From Kordiimonadaceae bacterium (lineage in GTDB: Bacteria; Pseudomonadota; Alphaproteobacteria; Sphingomonadales; Emcibacteraceae): 18,041 bases of DNA. The notes beneath the pieces are model-generated. The model saw only the letters and a program-made list of their open reading frames with translations. It was not told the DNA's origin and did no database searches. Location of the stretch: positions 1 to 18,041 of the forward strand of contig JABIPV010000162.1 of NCBI GenBank assembly GCA_018699075.1, written 5' to 3'. The position numbers and the translations under genes are program-made. Of this stretch, positions 1 to 5,002 are shown in pieces. Numbering within the stretch: the first letter of the stretch is position 1; every line of letters starts with the position of its first letter.

Positions 1-383
1 CAAGAGCAGCCGTTGAAACTTTGGCTATTATTGCTTACCATCAACCCGTTACCCGTGCCGAAATAGAAGAAATTCGCGGCGTCGGCGTTAGCAAAGGAAC
101 GCTTGACGTGTTGATGGAAGCCACGTGGGTAAGGCCAGTAGGTCGCCGAAGAACACCAGGCAGGCCAATGACTTACGGAACATCCGAAGATTTTCTTGTA
201 CACTTTGGATTAAATAGTGTAAAAGATTTACCAGGTCTTTCGGAACTTAAAGCCGCAGGTTTTCTTGATAATGTGAACACAGCAAGATTAAACCTTTTAA
301 GCGATGATAAACCTGAAGAAGAGCAACCCGACCTGCCGATGGATGATGATGAAAGCAGTTCTGCGGAGCAGGTAATCTCTTAA
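1..383 (+). CDS. scpB: ScpB, segregation and condensation protein B (3' part)
   Basis: C-terminal 126 residues of ScpB, the winged-helix partner of ScpA kleisin in the SMC-ScpAB condensin that compacts and segregates the chromosome. The gene enters from the left edge. The reading frame is open from base 3, upstream of a TTG at 21, and reads RAAVETLAIIAYHQPVTRAE, then EIEEIRGVGVSKGTLDVL. This is the hallmark second winged-helix domain of the family. A second conserved block follows, with GRRRTPGRPMTYGTS and a FGLNSVKDLPGL segment. The last 30 or so residues form an acidic, low-complexity tail (DDKPEEEQPDLPMDDDESSS) that is variable in the family. The TTG at 21 is internal and not a start. tatA follows after a 99-base gap, a neighbour order common in alphaproteobacteria. 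Family identification is firm; the N-terminal domain lies outside the window. Confidence 0.95.
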   Translation, partial: RAAVETLAIIAYHQPVTRAEIEEIRGVGVSKGTLDVLMEATWVRPVGRRRTPGRPMTYGTSEDFLVHFGLNSVKDLPGLSELKAAGFLDNVNTARLNLLSDDKPEEEQPDLPMDDDESSSAEQVIS

Positions 384-482
384 AAATAAATTTTCTGTTG
401 ATTTCCTCCCCCAGATCGTCGATCTTCTGCGTGAAAAATGCCTCTTTTTATAGGAGGGTAATAGTTTTTTTGGAGAATAAAT

Positions 483-716
483 ATGAGTCCAAGTATTATA
501 CAAATCGTCATCGTTGTCGTCTTACTAATTTTATTGTTTGGCCGAGGTAAAATTTCCGGTCTTATGGGTGATGTAGCCCAGGGGATTAAAAGTTTTAAAA
601 AAGGTATAGCTGAAGACGAGCCAGCACCTGCAAAAGAAGAACCTCAAACTATAGAACAAAAGTCTGATTCTGTTGTTACGGAAGAAAAAAAAGAAACTTC
701 AGATAAAGCTGAATAA
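483..716 (+). CDS. tatA: TatA, twin-arginine translocase pore-forming subunit
   Basis: Small 77-residue membrane protein that oligomerises to let folded twin-arginine substrates cross the inner membrane, working with the TatBC receptor encoded just downstream. Residues 5-19 form the single short transmembrane helix. The FG hinge is at F19-G20 (LLILLFGRGKISGL), followed by an amphipathic helix (GDVAQGIKSFKKGIAED) and a charged, disordered tail rich in E and K. The FGRGKIS and IKxFKKG motifs are diagnostic of TatA rather than TatB. The ATG is supported by a GGAG at 472-475, eight bases upstream of the start. Length is normal for the family. tatB begins 44 bases after the stop, so the genes are very probably co-transcribed. 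Confidence 0.96.
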   Translation: MSPSIIQIVIVVVLLILLFGRGKISGLMGDVAQGIKSFKKGIAEDEPAPAKEEPQTIEQKSDSVVTEEKKETSDKAE

Positions 717-760
717 GCTTATATCACCTTTTCATTATTGTAATTTAGGTCAAAACATAA

Positions 761-1294
761 ATGTTTGATATCGGTGCACCAGAATTATTTATCGTTGCGG
801 TACTTGCCATTATTGTGGTGGGACCAAAGGATCTGCCCAAACTTATTCGTTCCGTAATGGGAATGGTGAAAAAAGTACGTGAAATGGGCAGTGAATTTCA
901 GCAAGGCGTTAAGAAAATGGCCGATGAAGTTGAACTTGATGCCATTACGCGCAAGCTTAACGAAGCAGGTAATATTTCACTTGATGATGTCAAAACGGAT
1001 TCTGCGTCCGATGTTAATCCTTCTGCTGAATTTTCTGATTATGATGAATTTGATTATGATGAATATGATTACGACAACGGCAGTTACAATCCACCGGACA
1101 TAAAAGAAGAAGAAAAACCGGAAGAAGGTGTTGATAGTGTTGCGAGTGAAGAAACTCCAGAAACTCCAAAAACTCCAAAAACTACAGAAACAGCTGATGA
1201 AACAGTTTCAGAAGAAGCAGTAGTGGAGACACCTGAAGTCGAAGTAGCCGCTGAAAAGCCTACTAAAAAAGTAAAGAGTAAATCTGATGTCTGA
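761..1294 (+). CDS. tatB: TatB, twin-arginine translocase receptor subunit
   Basis: TatB forms the substrate receptor with TatC. The N-terminus MFDIGAPELFIVAVLAIIVV is the transmembrane helix. It is followed by the TatB-specific GPKDLPKLIR hinge and a long amphipathic helix to about residue 65. The 177-residue length sits within the variable range of the family, and the difference is all in the tail. Residues 92-110 are an Asp/Tyr/Glu-rich run encoded by a tandem 15-base repeat. Residues 131-144 are a Thr/Pro/Glu/Lys run encoded by 9-base repeats. The protein then ends in a short basic stretch (KPTKKVKSKSDV). The ribosome-binding site is weak (AGGT at 747-750). The stop overlaps the tatC start by eight bases. 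Identity as TatB is firm; a function for the tail is not known. Confidence 0.95.
   Translation: MFDIGAPELFIVAVLAIIVVGPKDLPKLIRSVMGMVKKVREMGSEFQQGVKKMADEVELDAITRKLNEAGNISLDDVKTDSASDVNPSAEFSDYDEFDYDEYDYDNGSYNPPDIKEEEKPEEGVDSVASEETPETPKTPKTTETADETVSEEAVVETPEVEVAAEKPTKKVKSKSDV
1037..1075 (+). repeat. Tandem 15-base repeat in the tatB tail (Asp/Tyr-rich tract)
   Basis: GATTATGATGAATTT (1037-1051) is followed directly by GATTATGATGAATAT (1052-1066), differing at one base. A decayed third copy starts GATTACGAC at 1067. The phase is in codons, giving DYDEF, DYDEY, DYD in the protein. The repeat is read directly from the sequence and looks like slippage or local duplication kept in frame. Confidence 0.85.
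1152..1187 (+). repeat. Four tandem 9-base repeats in the tatB tail (TPE/TPK units)
   Basis: AAACTCCAG (1152-1160), AAACTCCAA (1161-1169), AAACTCCAA (1170-1178) and AAACTACAG (1179-1187) follow one another without gaps. They encode a run of TPE, TPK, TPK, TTE. The unit is a multiple of three, so copy-number change would not break the tatB frame. Read directly from the sequence. Confidence 0.85.
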
Positions 1295-2114
1295 TCAGGA
1301 AACAACTGATACCCCAGAAGAAGAAATCGAAGAAAGTTCAGCACCTTTACTTGATCATTTAATTGAACTTAGATCGCGCCTTATTTGGAGCGTTGCCTAC
1401 ATCATTGTTGCGTTTGGTGTTTGTTTGGTTTTTGCCGATCCAATATATAATTTTCTGGCTCAGCCATTCGTTGATGTCGCCATTGCAAACGGTAAAGAAC
1501 CAACAATGATTTTTACCGGACTTCAAGATAAGTTTTTCGTCAATATCAGGCTCAGTTTTTATGTGGCTCTTTGTGTGACGTTCCCGATGGTTGCTATGCA
1601 AATCTGGAAATTTGTTGCACCGGGTCTTTATAATAATGAACGACGTGCATTTTTACCATTTTTGCTAGCGACACCGATTTTATTTACCCTTGGTGCGGCT
1701 ATGGCCTATTACATTGTAATCCCGCGTGCATGGGGTTTCTTTATGTCATTCGAAGTGGGTGTGGCGACAGAAATGGCGGGGGCTTTAAAGGATGAAGCCG
1801 CTCTGCAAATTCAGTCATTACCGGCGGTTAAAGAATATTTAGGCTTAACCATATTATTAATGTTTGCTTTTGCACTTAGTTTCCAACTGCCCGTGCTATT
1901 ATTATTGTTGGCCAAGGTTGGGTTCGTGACGGCAGATGGCCTTGCAGGCAAAAGAAAATATGCCATCGTTGGTGCTTTCGTTTTTGCCATGTTCATGACG
2001 CCGCCTGATCCGTTAAGTCAGGTCTTACTCGCTCTTCCTATTATAGTGCTTTACGAAATTTCAATATTGATAATACGATTAACCACCAAAGAACCAGAAG
2101 AAGTAGATGTTTGA
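1287..2114 (+). CDS. tatC: TatC, twin-arginine translocase core subunit
   Basis: Six-helix inner-membrane protein that binds the twin-arginine signal peptide. The N-terminal cytoplasmic segment carries LLDHLIELRSRL with E27, which matches the conserved signal-binding glutamate (E15 in E. coli). The cytoplasmic loop KFVAPGLYNNERRAFLPF contains E118, matching E. coli E103. Both residues are expected for an active receptor. Hydrophobic segments are seen near residues 33-50, 88-108, 121-143, 183-212, 226-240 and 245-262. The 275-residue length is normal. The first 19 residues are acidic (EEEIEESS), a common variable extension. The ATG overlaps the tatB stop by eight bases and the stop overlaps serS by eight bases, so translation is probably coupled across all three genes. 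Confidence 0.97.
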   Translation: MSDQETTDTPEEEIEESSAPLLDHLIELRSRLIWSVAYIIVAFGVCLVFADPIYNFLAQPFVDVAIANGKEPTMIFTGLQDKFFVNIRLSFYVALCVTFPMVAMQIWKFVAPGLYNNERRAFLPFLLATPILFTLGAAMAYYIVIPRAWGFFMSFEVGVATEMAGALKDEAALQIQSLPAVKEYLGLTILLMFAFALSFQLPVLLLLLAKVGFVTADGLAGKRKYAIVGAFVFAMFMTPPDPLSQVLLALPIIVLYEISILIIRLTTKEPEEVDV

Positions 2115-3381
2115 TTTAAAAGCAATTCGAGAAAATCCTGATCATTATGATAACGCGTGGGCCCGCCGTGGTATGGAGCCGCAATCAGCGATCTTGCTTG
2201 AAATGGATGCAGAGCTACGCGCGATGCAAACAGAGCTTCAAACTTGCCAGTCGCGCCGTAACGATGCTTCAAAATCCATCGGTATTGCTAAATCAAAAGG
2301 CGAAGATGCAACGGAGTTTTTCAAAGTTGTTGGTGAATTAAAAGCACAAATGGGCACATTAGAAGAAGATGTGCGCACCTTAACCGATAAATTAAACGCC
2401 GCCCTTTCAAGAATTGATAATATTCCGGATGCTGATGTGCCGGACGGAAAAAGCGAAGATGATAACGTTGAAATTCGCAAATGGGGCGACATTCCTACCT
2501 TCGATTTTGAAGCAAAACAACATTTTGACCTTGGTGAAGATCTGGGACAAATGGATTTTGAAGGTGCGGCAAAAATGTCTGGCGCGCGTTTCGTAATATT
2601 GCGCTCTGATCTTGCCAAGCTTGAGAGGGCATTATCAACATTTATGCTCAATATGCATACGACGGAATTTGGCTACGAAGAAGTATCCGTGCCTTTATTG
2701 GTGCGTGATCAAGCGTTATTTGGCACCAGCCAATTACCGAAATTTGAAGAAGACCTGTTTAAAACCACATCTGATCATTATTTAATCCCAACCGGTGAAG
2801 TGCCGCTGACTAATTTAGTGCGTGAAAGCATCACCGAAGAAGACAAATTACCGCTACGATTTACATGTTTAAGCAGCTGTTACCGTTCAGAAGCAGGTTC
2901 CGCCGGGCGTGATACCCGTGGCATGATCCGCCTACATCAATTTCAAAAAGTTGAAATGGTCAGCATCACGACCCCTGAACAATCAAATGATGAACTTGAA
3001 CGCATGACCGCAATTGCGGAAGAAGTTTTAAAACGTCTTAAATTACCGTACCGCGCCGTAAAACTCTGCACAGGCGATATGGGATTTGCAGCTCATAAAA
3101 CTTATGATCTTGAAGTATGGCTTCCTGGTCAAGACAGTTACCGTGAAATTTCAAGTTGTTCAAATACAGGTGATTTCCAAGCCCGCAGAATGAAAGCGCG
3201 CTACCGTCCAAATGATGATAAGAAAACAAAATTTGTTCATACATTAAACGGATCCGGCCTTGCCGTGGGCCGCACTTTGGTTGCCGTTCTTGAAAACTAT
3301 CAACAGGCCGACGGGTCGATTATTGTTCCCGATGTGTTACGTCCATATATGGGAGGACAAGAGGTCATCAAAGCCTCTTAA
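2107..3381 (+). CDS. serS: Seryl-tRNA synthetase
   Basis: Class II aminoacyl-tRNA synthetase that charges tRNA-Ser (and tRNA-Sec where present) with serine in the cytoplasm. The 424-residue length is standard. The N-terminal MFDLKAIREN start and the alternating charged region to about residue 110 form the long antiparallel coiled-coil arm that contacts the tRNA long variable arm. The catalytic core includes TGEVPLTNL and motif 2 near residues 252-290 (FTCLSSCYRSEAGSAGRDT, with RGMIRLHQFQKVEM following). Motif 3 lies near 381-400 (NGSGLAVGRTLVAVLENYQ). All are intact. The start ATG overlaps the end of tatC by eight bases and has no strong Shine-Dalgarno of its own, which fits coupled translation. 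pcm starts four bases after the stop. Confidence 0.98.
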   Translation: MFDLKAIRENPDHYDNAWARRGMEPQSAILLEMDAELRAMQTELQTCQSRRNDASKSIGIAKSKGEDATEFFKVVGELKAQMGTLEEDVRTLTDKLNAALSRIDNIPDADVPDGKSEDDNVEIRKWGDIPTFDFEAKQHFDLGEDLGQMDFEGAAKMSGARFVILRSDLAKLERALSTFMLNMHTTEFGYEEVSVPLLVRDQALFGTSQLPKFEEDLFKTTSDHYLIPTGEVPLTNLVRESITEEDKLPLRFTCLSSCYRSEAGSAGRDTRGMIRLHQFQKVEMVSITTPEQSNDELERMTAIAEEVLKRLKLPYRAVKLCTGDMGFAAHKTYDLEVWLPGQDSYREISSCSNTGDFQARRMKARYRPNDDKKTKFVHTLNGSGLAVGRTLVAVLENYQQADGSIIVPDVLRPYMGGQEVIKAS

Positions 3382-3385
3382 TTTT

Positions 3386-4033
3386 ATGCCCGGGGATCTA
3401 TCAAACAAAAAAAGCCAGCTTCTTGATAAATTAAGGAAACAAGGCATTACGGATGAAGCTGTGCTTGAAGTTATATCTGAAATCCCGCGTGAAGATTTTA
3501 TTGCCGGTTATTTGCGTAATCAAGCCTATGAAAATGCGGCACTTCCCATTGAAAGCGAACAAACCATAAGCCAGCCTTATATCGTCGCCTATATGACACA
3601 GGAACTCCGGGTAAATAAAACCCATAAAGTGCTCGAAATTGGAACAGGGTCCGGCTATCAGGCCGTGGTCCTTGCTAAACTCTGTAAGCGATTATTCACC
3701 ATTGAACGCCATAGACCCCTATATAAAGGCGCGGAAGAGATTTTTAAAAAACTGCGCTTGTTTAATATCACCACTTTATTTGGCAACGGAATGAAGGGCT
3801 GGAAAGAACAGCAACCCTTTGACCGCATCATGGTCACCGCCGCCGGTGAAGAAATTCCCGATGAACTTCTGTATCAATTAAAAGACGGCGGTATCATGAT
3901 TATTCCGGTAGGTGCCCAAGAAGAAACCCAGCACATTGTACGAATTACGAGAAAAGGTGATGACTTTGATGTCAAAACTTTACTTCCAGTAAAATTCGTT
4001 CCTTTGTTATCGGGTATTGTGCATTCCTCCTAA
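3386..4033 (+). CDS. pcm: Protein-L-isoaspartate O-methyltransferase
   Basis: SAM-dependent methyltransferase that methylates the alpha-carboxyl of abnormal L-isoaspartyl residues and so starts repair of age-damaged proteins. The chosen ATG lies four bases after the serS stop and gives 215 residues, the usual family size. The frame is open further upstream inside serS (ATG at 3260), but that extension would be non-homologous. Seen in the sequence: the family-specific ESEQTISQPYIVAYMTQEL block (residues 57-74), SAM motif I VLEIGTGSGYQA (82-93), an acidic post-I residue in FTIERHR, and PFDRIMVTAAGEEIP (144-158). The C-terminal LLPVKFVPLLSG is also typical. No clear Shine-Dalgarno is visible, so expression probably depends on coupling from serS. 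nlpD follows, as in the pcm-nlpD order of many proteobacteria. Confidence 0.95.
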   Translation: MPGDLSNKKSQLLDKLRKQGITDEAVLEVISEIPREDFIAGYLRNQAYENAALPIESEQTISQPYIVAYMTQELRVNKTHKVLEIGTGSGYQAVVLAKLCKRLFTIERHRPLYKGAEEIFKKLRLFNITTLFGNGMKGWKEQQPFDRIMVTAAGEEIPDELLYQLKDGGIMIIPVGAQEETQHIVRITRKGDDFDVKTLLPVKFVPLLSGIVHSS

Positions 4034-4037
4034 TGCC

Positions 4038-4046
4038 TGCTATAAT
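4038..4046 (+). promoter_or_regulatory. Candidate extended -10 promoter abutting nlpD
   Basis: TGC followed by TATAAT (4041-4046) matches an extended -10 (TGnTATAAT) exactly. The six bases between the hexamer and the nlpD ATG at 4053 place the expected +1 on or next to that ATG, so the transcript would be nearly leaderless. No good -35 is visible 16-18 bases upstream, which is tolerated for extended -10 promoters. No Shine-Dalgarno precedes the ATG. Inferred from sequence match only. Confidence 0.4.
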
Positions 4047-4052
4047 TTTATT

Positions 4053-4964
4053 ATGAATAGGTTATTTAAAAATATCAGTTGTTTTATTTTCTTTCTGGCT
4101 CTTGCGGGATGTTCCGTGGGCTATGACAGCGAAGGACCGTTTCCCTATTCCCATGTAAATAAAAAGCCGCCTCCACAAACCGTGCAAAAAACAACACCAA
4201 CCCCTGCCGTTAGAAACCGACCTGCTGCACCTATCCCTGCAAATGTATCCAGCGTGAAAGTCGCCAAGGGCGATACAGTTTATGCCATTTCGCGCCGTTA
4301 CGGTGTTGATGTTCGTTCAATCATTAATATGAATAGTTTGCGTGCGCCCTATTATTTAAACACTGGCCAAACCTTAAAATTGGCATCTGGCAGTACTTAC
4401 CGCGTTAAAAAGGGTGATACCTTATATGCTGTATCCCGTTCAAGCGGCATTTTGGTTAGCGAACTGGTGCGCGTTAATGGATTGAAACAACCTTACGCTT
4501 TACGGGTCGGGCAAACATTAAAATTACCGGGAACTTCACCAAAACGCGCTAAACCTGTTGCCATCGCCGCCGCACCACAGGTCAGTGGTAAGGGCTTTAT
4601 GTGGCCGATCAAAGGAAGATTACTTTCAAGTTATGGCCCCAAGCAAGCGGGTTACCATAATGATGGCGTCAATATCTCGGCAGCCATCGGCAGTTCTGTT
4701 GTCGCTTCGGAAAGTGGTGTGGTGGTCCATGCCAGCAATAAATTAAAGGGCTATGGTAATTTGATCCTGATAAAGCATCAAAACGGCTGGGTCACGGCCT
4801 ATGCCCATAATAACAAACTACTGGTCAAAAAAGGCCAACAAGTCACCCGCGGTCAAGTGGTCGCCCAAGTAGGCCAAACCGGCCGCGTAACAAGACCTCA
4901 ACTTCACTTCGAAATGCGCAAAGGATCACGGGCCGTTAATCCTGCATTATATTTGAAGGGTTAA
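4053..4964 (+). CDS. nlpD: NlpD-like lipoprotein: two LysM domains and a degenerate M23 domain
   Basis: Predicted lipoprotein of 303 residues. Start ATG 4053 gives a clean lipoprotein signal (MNRLFKNISCFIFFLALAGC) with a lipobox ending at C20; the in-frame TTG at 4017 lies inside pcm and would spoil it. After a proline-rich linker come LysM domains at about 68-111 (VAKGDTVYAISRRYGV) and 116-158 (VKKGDTLYAVSRSSGI), expected to bind peptidoglycan. Residues 183-300 are an M23/LytM domain that aligns with NlpD (KGYGNLILIKH, YAHNNKLLVKKGQ, LHFEMRKGSRAVNP). Of the usual zinc ligands, the first His and Asp positions are N203 and N207 and the first His of HxH is Q283; only H252 and H285 remain. It is therefore probably not a hydrolase but an activator of a cell-division amidase, as known for NlpD and EnvC. 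Position after pcm supports the name. Confidence 0.88.
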   Translation: MNRLFKNISCFIFFLALAGCSVGYDSEGPFPYSHVNKKPPPQTVQKTTPTPAVRNRPAAPIPANVSSVKVAKGDTVYAISRRYGVDVRSIINMNSLRAPYYLNTGQTLKLASGSTYRVKKGDTLYAVSRSSGILVSELVRVNGLKQPYALRVGQTLKLPGTSPKRAKPVAIAAAPQVSGKGFMWPIKGRLLSSYGPKQAGYHNDGVNISAAIGSSVVASESGVVVHASNKLKGYGNLILIKHQNGWVTAYAHNNKLLVKKGQQVTRGQVVAQVGQTGRVTRPQLHFEMRKGSRAVNPALYLKG

Positions 4965-5002
4965 GGGGCTATTCGGTTAAACTCCTTTTCAATTGGAGTG
5001 AC

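Noticed and set aside
413..425. Palindrome AGATC-GTC-GATCT between scpB and tatA, considered as a terminator or operator
   Set aside because: Only five-base arms, no T-run and no second copy. Too weak to call.
441..471. CCTC/GAGG hairpin followed by seven Ts, considered as a terminator after scpB
   Set aside because: The stem is only four pairs with a nine-base AT loop, and the T-run starts eight bases after the stem. It does not meet the usual form of an intrinsic terminator.
2238..2651. 137-codon open frame on the minus strand within serS
   Set aside because: Antisense to conserved serS sequence, with serine-rich low-complexity composition and no family resemblance.
3260..3385. In-frame upstream extension of pcm starting inside serS
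   Set aside because: The added 42 residues are the +1 shadow of serS motif 3 and do not resemble the methyltransferase family. The ATG at 3386 gives normal length.
4017..4052. In-frame TTG start for nlpD inside the end of pcm
   Set aside because: It would put 12 residues before the lipoprotein signal. The ATG at 4053 gives a textbook lipobox at residue 20.
4981..4999. ACTCC...GGAGT inverted repeat between the convergent nlpD and M14 genes, considered as a shared terminator
   Set aside because: Five-base arms with a nine-base loop and no clear T-tract on the plus strand. On the minus strand only TTTAA follows. A terminator is expected here but this one is not convincing.
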